Part shown: positions 34,531 through 42,341 of the stretch, one piece after another
Layout of the letters: each line of letters starts with the position of its first letter
Numbering within the stretch: the first letter of the stretch is position 1
Assembly (NCBI RefSeq): GCF_041365695.1
Contig: NZ_JBGFSJ010000003.1
Coordinates: 434,001-498,000 of the forward strand
DNA: 64,000 bases
Origin: Rhodosalinus sp041365695
GTDB taxonomy: Bacteria; Pseudomonadota; Alphaproteobacteria; Rhodobacterales; Rhodobacteraceae
Direction of reading: 5' to 3'
Position numbers and translations under genes: made by a program
The notes under the pieces: generated by a model
The model's input: the letters and a program-made list of their open reading frames with translations, nothing else
The model's database searches: none
Told to the model about the DNA's origin: nothing

Positions 34531-36360
34531 CTACCCTTCGGCCTTCTCCGCAAGCTCCAGCCATTCCTCCTCGGCCGCGGAAAGCTTTTCCTGCCGCGTG
34601 GCGAGCGCCTCTGTCGCCTTGGCGAACTTGACCGGATCGCGCGCGTAAAGCTCGGGGTCGGAGAGAAGCCCCTCCAGCCTGCCGATCTCGGCCTCGAGTC
34701 GCGCGATCTCGTCGGGCAGCGACTCCAGCCGGTGCTTCTGGGTGAAGGACAGCTTCGCCGCGGCGGCCGCGCCACCCTCCTGAGGCTTCCCGCCGGACTT
34801 CTTCGGTTTGCCCTTCGCCTTCTGGCCGCCCCCCTCGGGCGCGAAGGGATCCCCGCCGCGCTGGGACAGGTAGTCCGACCAGCCCCCGGCATAGACGGTG
34901 GCGTGGCCGTCGCCTTCCATCGCGACCGTCACCGTCGCCACGCGGTCGAGGAAATCCCGGTCGTGGCTGACGACCAGAACCGTGCCGTCATAGGCGTCGA
35001 GCAGTTCCTGCAAGAGATCGAGCGTCTCCACGTCGAGGTCGTTCGTCGGCTCGTCGAGCACGAGCAGGTTCGATTCCCGCGCCATGAGCCTGGCCAGCAG
35101 AAGCCGCGCGCGCTCGCCCCCCGACAGCGCACGGACCGGCGCGCGCGCCTGCCGCTCGTCGAACAGGAAATCCTTGAGATAGCCCACGACGTGGCGCGGC
35201 TGACCGCGCACGATGATCTGGTCGGCCTGTCCCGACACCCGCATCTCGGGATCGCCGGTCAGGTTCTCCCAGAGCGAGGCGTCCCAGTCGAGCCGCGCCC
35301 GCGCCTGGTCGAAGATGGCCGGCACGAGGTTCGTGCCGTGCCGGACACGCCCCCGATCCGGCGGCACCTCGCCCATGAGCATCTTCAGAAGCGTCGTCTT
35401 GCCCACGCCGTTCGGACCCACGAACGCCACCCGGTCGCCGCGCAGGATGCGAAGCGAGAAGTCGCTGAGGATGGTCTTGCCGTCGTAGGATTTCGCGATG
35501 CCTTCGGCCTCGATCACGCGCCGCCCCGAGGCCGGCCCCGATTCGAGCGCCATGGCCGCCGCGCCCTGCCGGCGGATCATCGACGCGCGCTCTTCGCGCA
35601 GGGATTTCAACGCGCGCAGCCGGCCCTGGTTGCGCTTGCGCCGCGCGCTGATGCCTTCCACCGCCCAGCGCCCCTCGGCACGGATCTTGCGGTCCATCTT
35701 GTGGCGCGCCTGGTCCTCCTCCTCCCAGACCTTGTCGCGCCAGGCCTCGAAGCCGCCGAAGCCGACCTCTGCCCGGCGCACCTGCCCGCGGTCGATCCAG
35801 AGCGTCGCGCGCGTCAGCGCATCGAGGAAGGCGCGGTCGTGGCTGATGACGACGAAGGCCTTGCGCGTGGCCGAAAGCTGCGCCTCGAGCCACCGGATCG
35901 CCGCGATGTCGAGGTGGTTCGTCGGCTCGTCGAGAAGCATGAGCTCAGGATCCTCGGCCATCAGCCGCGCGAGCGCGGCGCGGCGCCGCTCTCCGCCCGA
36001 CGCGGCCGCGACCTCGCGGGCGGGATCGAAAGCAAGGCCCTCGGCGGCCTGCTCCACGCGGTACTCCTCTCCCGGTTCCAGGCTGGCCGCGGCGAAGTCG
36101 CCGAGCGTGGCGAACCCCGCCATCTCGGGCTCCTGTTCCATGTAGCCCACACTCACGCCCGGCGGCACGACCCGCGTACCGGCATCGGGCTCCACCAGGC
36201 CGGCCATGACCTTCAGCAGCGTCGACTTTCCCGACCCGTTACGCCCGACGAGGGCGAGCCGGTCGCCGGGATGCACCACGAGATCGAGATCCGCGAAGAG
36301 CGGCTCCCCCCCGAAACCGAGGGAGATGCCCGAAAGTTGCAGGAGCGGAGCCTTCACCAT
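34531..36360 (-). CDS. ABC-F family ATPase (Uup-like)
   Basis: A 609-residue soluble protein with two ABC ATPase cassettes and no membrane domain. First cassette: Walker A GRNGSGKST near residue 40, signature SGGERRR, Walker B LMLLDEPTNHLD. Linker with ARRKRNQGRLRALKSLREER. Second cassette: Walker A GPNGVGKTT, signature ALSGGERARLLL, Walker B LLVLDEPTNDLD. A glycine/lysine-rich hinge (about 520-545) leads to a C-terminal coiled coil (about 550-605), the Uup-type extension that binds DNA or ribosome. ABC-F proteins act on the ribosome E site or on stalled complexes. The coiled coil points to Uup rather than EttA. The gene is upstream of the HDAC-like gene. Confidence 0.92.
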   Translation of the reverse strand: MVKAPLLQLSGISLGFGGEPLFADLDLVVHPGDRLALVGRNGSGKSTLLKVMAGLVEPDAGTRVVPPGVSVGYMEQEPEMAGFATLGDFAAASLEPGEEYRVEQAAEGLAFDPAREVAAASGGERRRAALARLMAEDPELMLLDEPTNHLDIAAIRWLEAQLSATRKAFVVISHDRAFLDALTRATLWIDRGQVRRAEVGFGGFEAWRDKVWEEEDQARHKMDRKIRAEGRWAVEGISARRKRNQGRLRALKSLREERASMIRRQGAAAMALESGPASGRRVIEAEGIAKSYDGKTILSDFSLRILRGDRVAFVGPNGVGKTTLLKMLMGEVPPDRGRVRHGTNLVPAIFDQARARLDWDASLWENLTGDPEMRVSGQADQIIVRGQPRHVVGYLKDFLFDERQARAPVRALSGGERARLLLARLMARESNLLVLDEPTNDLDVETLDLLQELLDAYDGTVLVVSHDRDFLDRVATVTVAMEGDGHATVYAGGWSDYLSQRGGDPFAPEGGGQKAKGKPKKSGGKPQEGGAAAAAKLSFTQKHRLESLPDEIARLEAEIGRLEGLLSDPELYARDPVKFAKATEALATRQEKLSAAEEEWLELAEKAEG

Positions 36361-36404
36361 GACGCGCAGCTAAGCGCGGCGCGCGCGAAGGTCAACGTGG
36401 ATGG

Positions 36405-37151
36405 CTACTGCGCGACGGCGCGAAGAAGCCGCTTGCGCGCGGGCGGGATCGCGCCGATCTCGAGCCCTGTGAAGACGTGCAGCGTGTTCATGTGGTCGTC
36501 CACGACCGCGTGGTCGCTCACCCATCCCCCCATCAGCAGGTAGCTTCTGAGAAGCGGCGGCATCCGCAGCATGGCCTGGCGCGTGTCGGGCTTGCACCGC
36601 GCGAGGCGCTGCGCGAAGCGGAAGACGTTGGGCGCCTTCACCCTGGGCAGCCAGCGCTTCGGTGCGAGGTGCCGCTCCTTCAGCATGGCGAAGGCGTCGA
36701 GGTAGCGTGCGGCGTCGGTGCCCGGGAAGGAGGCGCAGCCGAACAGAAGATCCACGCCCGTATCGTCGACATACCGCGTCAGCGCCCCCCAGGCCACGCG
36801 CAGGATGTCCGGGTCCTGGATGTCGGGATGGATGCAGAAGCGTCCCATTTCCGCAAGGCGCCCCTCATACGCCTCGAGCGCCGAAAGCTCATAGAACTGC
36901 GCGGAGTAGCTGCGCGATATCTCGCACCCGCCGTGAAGCGGCAGGATGCGGAAACAGCAGACCAGCCTGCCCCCCCGCGCCTCCTCGACGAGAAAGTGCG
37001 TGCAGCGCCCGTCGAAGTCGTCCGCATCGAGGCCGCCACCATCGGCACGATGGCGCGCGAAGGCAAGATGGCGCAGGCGTTGCGCGGCGCGCAGGTCTTC
37101 GACGCCTTCGGCGATCCGGGCGCGGTAGCGCCCTTTGCTCAACCCGATCAT
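36405..37151 (-). CDS. olsB: L-ornithine N(alpha)-acyltransferase
   Basis: A 248-residue GNAT-like acyltransferase making lyso-ornithine lipid from ornithine and a 3-hydroxyacyl-ACP. Recognisable OlsB blocks are LRHLAFA near the N-terminus, CTHFLVEE, GRFCIHPDIQDPDILRVAWG and LLFGCASFPGTDAARY. The second enzyme, the O-acyltransferase OlsA, is not in this neighbourhood: upstream is a BamE-like lipoprotein and downstream an ABC-F ATPase. Ornithine lipids replace phospholipids during phosphate limitation in many alphaproteobacteria. The start at 37149-37151 (MIGLSKGRYRARIAEG) matches the family length; I see no Pho box by eye. Confidence 0.87.
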   Translation of the reverse strand: MIGLSKGRYRARIAEGVEDLRAAQRLRHLAFARHRADGGGLDADDFDGRCTHFLVEEARGGRLVCCFRILPLHGGCEISRSYSAQFYELSALEAYEGRLAEMGRFCIHPDIQDPDILRVAWGALTRYVDDTGVDLLFGCASFPGTDAARYLDAFAMLKERHLAPKRWLPRVKAPNVFRFAQRLARCKPDTRQAMLRMPPLLRSYLLMGGWVSDHAVVDDHMNTLHVFTGLEIGAIPPARKRLLRAVAQ

Positions 37152-37250
37152 GGTATGGCCCCGTGCGCGGTAACCTGCAGGAAGAGGCTACGAAGCCCGT
37201 CCCTGACAGACAAGCATGACGGCGGCGTGACGCAAGGGCGCCGCTGCGCG

Positions 37251-37703
37251 TCAGTCGATGAAATCTTCCGCCGAGAACGCGCCGATGCGGCGCAGGAGCT
37301 GGCGCAGGAAGCCCACGCTGCTGCCGGTCTCGGTGACGCGGCGAGAGAGCGTGACCACGCGCCCCTGCTCGAGGCCGAAGCGCTCGATGTTGCGCACCGT
37401 TCCGGTGTCGTCGAAGCTGATCGCGAGCACCTCGCGGCTGACTTCCTCGGGCGCGCGCCACGCGAAGCGGCGGACGCGGCTTTCGACGTAATAGAAGCCG
37501 CTCACATCCGTGAGGCCGGCGGTGCTGGGCGTGCCGATGGTCTCGGACACCGTGTCGCGCGTGTCCAGGCCGACGACGATCGCGTCGAGGTCTTCCTGTG
37601 GCGGAATATAGCCGTGCGTGCGATACTGTGCACTGCAAGCGGACAGGCCGGACAGCACCGCGATCGCGAGGGCGGCTCTCAGCCCGAAACTCCTAAGCCT
37701 CAT
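37251..37703 (-). CDS. bamE: BamE/SmpA-family outer-membrane lipoprotein
   Basis: A 150-residue lipoprotein. The ATG at 37701-37703 (MRLRSFGLRAALAIAVL) gives a short lipoprotein signal with lipobox SGLSAC; the in-frame ATG nine codons upstream adds a charged tail and is less likely. After the cysteine comes HGYIPPQEDLDAIVVGLDTR and a SETIGTPS turn, the SmpA/OmlA domain of BamE, a component of the outer-membrane beta-barrel assembly machine. It is divergent from the yceD gene, as in many Rhodobacterales. It ends with GAFSAEDFID. Confidence 0.88.
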   Translation of the reverse strand: MRLRSFGLRAALAIAVLSGLSACSAQYRTHGYIPPQEDLDAIVVGLDTRDTVSETIGTPSTAGLTDVSGFYYVESRVRRFAWRAPEEVSREVLAISFDDTGTVRNIERFGLEQGRVVTLSRRVTETGSSVGFLRQLLRRIGAFSAEDFID

Positions 37704-37791
37704 TGCGGCCCTCTTGTCTTGCCTGTCCACGGCTTCTATCCCGCATAGCGAAGGATGAAAAGCCGTTCAAGCCAGGGGAGCACGCGCACCC

Positions 37792-38355
37792 ATGACCGAC
37801 CCCTCCCGGCCGTCAGACCCGTCGCCCCGGATCCTGCGCCTTGCAGAACTGCCGCAGGACGCGCCCACCGCATTCGCGCTCGAACCCGATGCCGGGACAC
37901 GCGCGGCGCTCGCCGAGACGCTCGGGATAGACGCGATCCGCAAGCTGCGCTTCACGGGCACCCTCGCGCCGGAGGGCCGGAGCGACTGGCACCTCGAGGG
38001 CGTGCTCGGCGCGACGGTGGTGCAGCCCTGCGTCGTCACGCTCGCGCCCGTCGCAACGCGAATCGACACCACGGTGACGCGCCGCTATCTCGCCGGGTTC
38101 GATCTGCCCGAAACCGCGGCCGAGGTGGAGATGCCCGAGGACGTCACCTCCGAGCTCCTGCCGGAGCGCGTGGACCTGATGGCGGTGATGACGGAGGCGC
38201 TGGCCCTCTCGCTGCCGGACTATCCCCGCGCCGAGGGCGTGGAGCTCGGCACGGCGCAGGCGGCGCCGCCCGGCGTCGCGCCGCTTTCGGACGAGGAGCT
38301 GAAACCCTTCGCGGGCTTGCAGGGCCTGCGCGACAAGCTGCGCCGCGACTCCTGA
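37792..38355 (+). CDS. DUF177/YceD family protein
   Basis: A 187-residue protein of the YceD family, which lies next to the L32 gene in most bacteria and is linked to 23S rRNA/ribosome assembly. Family features are LRFTGTLAPEGRSDWHLEGVL, the cysteine segment VVQPCVVTLAPVATRID, and the acidic PEDVTSELLPERVDLMAVMTEAL leading to SLPDYPRAEG. The start ATG 37792 follows AGGGGAG about 13 bases upstream. It reads toward rpmF with a 192-base gap that contains a candidate promoter. Confidence 0.9.
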   Translation: MTDPSRPSDPSPRILRLAELPQDAPTAFALEPDAGTRAALAETLGIDAIRKLRFTGTLAPEGRSDWHLEGVLGATVVQPCVVTLAPVATRIDTTVTRRYLAGFDLPETAAEVEMPEDVTSELLPERVDLMAVMTEALALSLPDYPRAEGVELGTAQAAPPGVAPLSDEELKPFAGLQGLRDKLRRDS

Positions 38356-38388
38356 AAGGACCGCCGCTCGCGCGGCCCGAGAAATGCC

Positions 38389-38416
38389 TTGCGCGGCGCG
38401 GGATTCGCTGTATTTT
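38389..38416 (+). promoter_or_regulatory. Candidate sigma-70 promoter for rpmF-plsX-fabH
   Basis: TTGCGC (38389-38394), 16 bases, TATTTT (38411-38416), in the only sizeable gap before rpmF, about 130 bases upstream of its ATG. TATTTT is conspicuous in this GC-rich DNA. No experimental support. Confidence 0.4.
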
Positions 38417-38547
38417 CGCGCCTTCATCCGGATTTGGGGTTGCCCTCCGGGCGCGATCACGGCTAAGCGCCGGCTCACGCCAATTGCGCGCGCCCCGCGC
38501 GGGCTTCCACCGCGCCGACCGACACATAGAGAAAGCCGAGGTCTGTC

Positions 38548-38754
38548 ATGGCCGTTCAACAGAACAAAGTTTCGAAGTCGCGCCGCAACAACCGCCGCGC
38601 GCACGACGCGCTGGTCGCGGTGAATCCCAACGAGTGCCCGAACTGCGGCGAGCTGAAGCGCCCGCACCACGTCTGCGCGTCCTGCGGCCACTATGCCGAC
38701 CGCGAGGTGGTCGTGATGGCGGACGAGATCGACCTGGACGAGGACGCCGCCTGA
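38548..38754 (+). CDS. rpmF: 50S ribosomal protein L32
   Basis: A 68-residue ribosomal protein. It has the usual basic N-terminus MAVQQNKVSKSRRNNRRAHD and a four-cysteine zinc ribbon with Cys30, Cys33, Cys43 and Cys46 (CPNCG and CASCG), so this is the zinc-binding form. The C-terminus is acidic. The start ATG 38548 is preceded by GAGG about ten bases upstream. It lies between yceD and plsX in the classic yceD-rpmF-plsX-fabH order. Confidence 0.98.
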   Translation: MAVQQNKVSKSRRNNRRAHDALVAVNPNECPNCGELKRPHHVCASCGHYADREVVVMADEIDLDEDAA

Positions 38755-38776
38755 GGCACACTGCGCGGGCCCCCGG

Positions 38777-39877
38777 ATGAGCGAACGCGAGCATCATCGG
38801 CGCGGGGGCGCTTCCTCCACGGTCATCAGCGTGGACGCCATGGGCGGCGACCGCGGGCCGGCGGCGGTTGTCGCGGGCCTTGCAAGGTCGGCCACCAAGA
38901 ACCCGGACATCCGGTTCATCCTGCACGGCCCGAAGGACGAGCTCGAGCGGCTCGTCGCCAAGCGCCGGCTCTCCGACATCTGCGAGATCCGCGACGCCCG
39001 AGGGGTCGTGCGGATGCAGGACAAACCGAGCCAGGTGATGCGCCAGGGCAAGGGCACGTCGATGTGGTCGACCATAGAGGCCGTCCGGGACGGAGAGGCC
39101 TCCGTGGCGGTGAGCTGCGGCAACACCGGGGCGCTCATGGCGCTTTCGATGGTGCGGCTGCGCAAGATCGAGGGCGTCAACCGGCCCGCCATCGCGGTGC
39201 TCTGGCCCTCGCGGAACCCGCAGGGCTTCAACGTGATGCTGGACGTGGGCGCGGATGTCCGCGCCGATGCCCGCGATCTGCTGCAATACGCGTTGATGGG
39301 ATCGTCCTACGCGCGCAACGGGCTCGGGATCGCGCACCCGCGGGTCGGGCTGCTGAACGTGGGCACAGAAGAGCACAAGGGTCGCTCCGAGCTCCGGGAA
39401 GCGCATGAACTCATCGCCGCCAACGCGCAAGCGGCCAGTTTCGAGTTCGTTGGCTTCGTGGAGGGCGGTGACATTCCCGGCAAGCGCGCGGACGTGATCG
39501 TGACGGACGGGTTCACCGGCAACGTCGCGATCAAGACCGGCGAAGGCACCGCGCACCTCATCGGCGACCTGCTGCGCGAAGCGTTCCGATTTTCGCCGCT
39601 GTCGCGCATCGCGTCGGTTCTGGCCTACACGTCGCTTCGGCGGCTGCAGAAGAGGATCGATCCACGCCGCGTCAACGGCGGGGTGTTTCTGGGGTTGAAC
39701 AGCACGGTGGTGAAATCGCACGGTTCGGCCGACGCGACCGGCGTGTCGGCGGCGGTGAAGCTGGCCTTCCAGCTGGCGCAATCGGGCTTCTCGGACCGGC
39801 TCGCGGCGCGGGTGGCCTCGGCCAGCCCGACCGCGCCGGCCCAGCCCGCGCAGGACAGGAACGGAACACACGGATGA
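38777..39877 (+). CDS. plsX: Phosphate acyltransferase PlsX
   Basis: A 366-residue enzyme making acyl-phosphate from acyl-ACP, the first step of the PlsX/PlsY phosphatidic-acid pathway. Recognised blocks are ISVDAMGGDRGPAAVVAGLA, SCGNTGALMALSMVRLR, RPAIAVLWPS, GLLNVGTEEHKG and VTDGFTGNVAIKTGEG, together with RVNGGVFLGLNSTVVKSHG near the C-terminus. The start ATG 38777 leaves a short charged extension (SEREHHRRGGASST) before the core. The stop overlaps the fabH ATG by four bases. Confidence 0.96.
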   Translation: MSEREHHRRGGASSTVISVDAMGGDRGPAAVVAGLARSATKNPDIRFILHGPKDELERLVAKRRLSDICEIRDARGVVRMQDKPSQVMRQGKGTSMWSTIEAVRDGEASVAVSCGNTGALMALSMVRLRKIEGVNRPAIAVLWPSRNPQGFNVMLDVGADVRADARDLLQYALMGSSYARNGLGIAHPRVGLLNVGTEEHKGRSELREAHELIAANAQAASFEFVGFVEGGDIPGKRADVIVTDGFTGNVAIKTGEGTAHLIGDLLREAFRFSPLSRIASVLAYTSLRRLQKRIDPRRVNGGVFLGLNSTVVKSHGSADATGVSAAVKLAFQLAQSGFSDRLAARVASASPTAPAQPAQDRNGTHG

Positions 39878-40845
39878 CGACACGCGCGATCGTCAGGGGC
39901 GTCGGGCACTACCTGCCCGAACGGGTGGTCGAGAATGCCTGGTTCGAGAGCTTTCTCGACACGAGCGACGAGTGGATACGCTCCCGCTCGGGGATCGAGC
40001 GCCGGCATTTCGCGGCCGAGGGGCAGACCACCTCCGAGCTTGCCGCCCGCGCCGCGCGCGCCGCGCTCGAGGATGCGGGCCTTGCCGCCTCCGAGATCGA
40101 CGCGATCATCGTCGCCACCTCGACGGCGGACTTCACCTTCCCCTCCGCCGCCACGATGGTGCAGGCCGAACTCGGCATGACGACGGGCTTCGCCTTCGAC
40201 GTGCAGGCCGTCTGCGCGGGGTTCGTGTTCGCGCTTGCGAACGCCAACGCGCTCATCGTCTCGGGGCAGGCCCGGCGCATCCTCGTGATCGGGGCCGAGA
40301 CCTTCTCGCGGCTCATGGACTGGGAAGACCGGTCGACATGCGTGCTTTTCGGAGACGGGGCGGGCGCGCTCGTGCTCGAGGCGGCGGAAGGCACGGGCCA
40401 GCCGGAAGACCGCGGGATCCTCGCATCCGACCTGCATTCCGACGGACGTTTCCGCGAGATCCTGCACGTCGATGGCGGCGTCTCCACCGGTCGGACGGGG
40501 CATCTGCGCATGCTCGGCAAGGAGGTCTTTCGCCACGCGATCGAAAAGCTGGCCGACACCGCGCACCGGGCAATGGACAAGGCGGGCGTGAACTCTTCGG
40601 ACGTGGACTGGGTGGTGCCGCACCAGGCCAACATCCGCATCATCCAGGGCACCGCCAAGAAGATGCAGCTGCCGATGGACAACGTGGTCGTCACCGTCCA
40701 GGACCACGGCAATACCTCGGCCGCGTCGATCCCCCTCGCCCTCTCCGTGGGCCGCGAGCGGGGCCAGATCCGCGAGGGCGATCTCGTCATCACCGAGGCG
40801 ATCGGAGGCGGCCTTGCATGGGGTGCCGTGGTGCTGCGCTGGTAG
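39874..40845 (+). CDS. fabH: 3-oxoacyl-ACP synthase III
   Basis: A 323-residue condensing enzyme starting fatty-acid synthesis from acetyl-CoA and malonyl-ACP. The catalytic cysteine is Cys114 in QAVCAGFVFAL, the histidine lies in VVPHQANIRII, and the asparagine in HGNTSAASIPLAL, so the Cys-His-Asn triad is complete. CFGDGAG-type and RSRSGIERRH segments also fit. It overlaps plsX (ATGA), which implies coupled translation. A 100-base gap with a candidate promoter separates it from ihfA. Confidence 0.97.
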   Translation: MTTRAIVRGVGHYLPERVVENAWFESFLDTSDEWIRSRSGIERRHFAAEGQTTSELAARAARAALEDAGLAASEIDAIIVATSTADFTFPSAATMVQAELGMTTGFAFDVQAVCAGFVFALANANALIVSGQARRILVIGAETFSRLMDWEDRSTCVLFGDGAGALVLEAAEGTGQPEDRGILASDLHSDGRFREILHVDGGVSTGRTGHLRMLGKEVFRHAIEKLADTAHRAMDKAGVNSSDVDWVVPHQANIRIIQGTAKKMQLPMDNVVVTVQDHGNTSAASIPLALSVGRERGQIREGDLVITEAIGGGLAWGAVVLRW

Positions 40846-40888
40846 GCGGATGACTGCCGCTTCTGCACTGCCGCACAAGCTGTTGATA

Positions 40889-40918
40889 TTGACTCGGAAA
40901 TTTTCCTGCCCCTAAGGT
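40889..40918 (+). promoter_or_regulatory. Candidate promoter for ihfA
   Basis: TTGACT (40889-40894), 18 bases, TAAGGT (40913-40918), followed about 30 bases later by GGAGGG and the ihfA ATG. The gap is AT-rich relative to its surroundings. Confidence 0.38.
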
Positions 40919-40945
40919 CAATCCGTTAACGATTGGAGGGACGGC

Positions 40946-41248
40946 ATGAGCCAGCGCACACTCACCCGAATGGATCTGAGCGAAGCCGTCTTCCGCGAGG
41001 TGGGGTTGTCGCGCAACGAATCGGCCCAGCTCGTCGAAAGCGTGCTCGATCACATGTCCGACGCGCTCGTGCGGGGTGAGCAGGTGAAGATCTCTTCCTT
41101 CGGAACCTTCTCGGTGCGCGACAAGGCCGCCCGGGTCGGCCGGAACCCCAAGACCGGCGAGGAGGTGCCGATCCTGCCGCGGCGGGTACTGACCTTCCGG
41201 CCCTCGCACCTTATGAAGGATCGCGTGGCGGCCGGAAACCGCCGCTGA
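40946..41248 (+). CDS. ihfA: Integration host factor subunit alpha
   Basis: A 100-residue DNA-bending HU/IHF-family protein. MSQRTLTRMDLSEAVFREVGLSR and VKISSFGTFSVRDKAARVGRN are followed by PKTGEEVPILPRRVLTFRPS, where the proline in RNPKTGEE intercalates into DNA. The TRMDLSEAV opening identifies the alpha subunit rather than beta or HU. The ribosome site GGAGGGA lies six bases before the ATG. It is 11 bases from the downstream MerR gene, with which it is probably co-transcribed. Confidence 0.96.
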   Translation: MSQRTLTRMDLSEAVFREVGLSRNESAQLVESVLDHMSDALVRGEQVKISSFGTFSVRDKAARVGRNPKTGEEVPILPRRVLTFRPSHLMKDRVAAGNRR

Positions 41249-41259
41249 GGACGCCCCCG

Positions 41260-42144
41260 ATGGCCACCAAATCGCCCGACGCGTTCCGCACGATCAGCGA
41301 GGTGGCCGAGTGGCTGGAAACGCCGGCCCACGTGCTGCGGTTCTGGGAAAGCAAGTTCTCGCAGGTGAAGCCGGTGAAACGTGCCGGCGGGCGGCGCTAT
41401 TACCGCCCGTCCGACATGGCGCTGATCGGCGGCATCAAGACCCTGCTGCACGACGAGGGCATGACCATCAAGGGCGTTCAGAAGCTCTTGCGCGAGCAGG
41501 GCGTAAAGCACGTGACGAGCTTTTCCCCGCCGCTGGCCGGCGAGGCGCCCGAGCGGGAGCCGGAAGAGGTGCATGTCCTGCCGTTCCAGCCCCGGCGGGC
41601 GGGCCGCACGCGCGGCCCGGTGGAGGACGCCGAGGAATTGCCGCTCTTCCCGCCGGAGGAGGAAACCGCGAGGGCGTCCCCGGCGACCGACGCGGCAGAC
41701 GACGTGCCCGCCCGGGCGCGCAAGGCGGAAGAGACGGCGCCCGCGGCCGTGGCGGAGGAAGAGGAGGCCTCCGCCGCGGCCGCGCCGCAGGGCGCCACGC
41801 CGCCGCCCGGCGACACGACGCACCCGCCCCTTGCGCCGCCGCCGCGCGACAGCGGCGTTCCGTCCTTCCTGCGCCCGCGCGCCACGGCCACCGGGACCGA
41901 TGCACCGGCGGCGCGCGACGCGCCTTTCGCGAACGGGCCCGGAACAGCCGACGCGTCACCGGCGATACGGGCCGTAACCACGCCACCCGACCCGGCGGAC
42001 GACGCGCTTCCCGCCGAAGCGGGCCTCCTGTCCCGCCTCGCCAAGATTCATTGGCTGCCCGGCACGCAAACCGAGGCCGCGGCCGCGATCGCGTCCGAGT
42101 TGCGAACTCTCGCCGAGCGCCGCGCCGATGCGGCCCGGCCCTGA
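41260..42144 (+). CDS. MerR-family transcriptional regulator
   Basis: A 294-residue protein. Residues about 8-80 form a MerR winged-helix DNA-binding domain (FRTISEVAEWLETPAHVLRF, GRRYYRPSDMALI, MTIKGVQKLL). The rest (about 85-285) is proline-, alanine- and glutamate-rich low-complexity sequence without a recognisable effector domain. This ihfA-linked MerR is conserved in position across alphaproteobacteria. There is no cysteine-based metal site, so it is not a classic metal sensor. The target is unknown. The start ATG 41260 lies 11 bases after ihfA. Confidence 0.87.
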   Translation: MATKSPDAFRTISEVAEWLETPAHVLRFWESKFSQVKPVKRAGGRRYYRPSDMALIGGIKTLLHDEGMTIKGVQKLLREQGVKHVTSFSPPLAGEAPEREPEEVHVLPFQPRRAGRTRGPVEDAEELPLFPPEEETARASPATDAADDVPARARKAEETAPAAVAEEEEASAAAAPQGATPPPGDTTHPPLAPPPRDSGVPSFLRPRATATGTDAPAARDAPFANGPGTADASPAIRAVTTPPDPADDALPAEAGLLSRLAKIHWLPGTQTEAAAAIASELRTLAERRADAARP

Positions 42145-42215
42145 TCCCGGGATCGCGACTCCGTGGCAATTCACCCTTGCTCTCGCGCAGGAAACAGGTA
42201 TGAAACCGCCCTGTT

Positions 42216-42292
42216 CGGGCTATGGCGCAGTCTGGTAGCGCGTCCGTCTGGGGGACGGAAGGTCGCAGGTTCAAGTCCTGCTAGCCCGACCA
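42216..42292 (+). tRNA. tRNA-Pro(GGG)
   Basis: A 77-base tRNA with encoded CCA. The acceptor arms CGGGCTA (42216-42222) and TAGCCCG (42282-42288) pair fully, with A as discriminator. The anticodon stem TCCGT/ACGGA encloses loop CTGGGGG, giving GGG at 42250-42252, which reads CCC/CCT proline codons. The T arm contains GGTTCAAGTCC. It lies between the MerR gene and the dCTP-deaminase gene. Confidence 0.97.
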
Positions 42293-42341
42293 ATTTCCCC
42301 CTTTGCAACCGGAAAACCGGTTCGATCCAGGAAGGGTCCGC

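Noticed and set aside
42145..42215. Attachment site at tRNA-Pro or tRNA-Gly
   Set aside because: No repeated tRNA 3' fragment and no integrase gene nearby; flanking genes are core genes.
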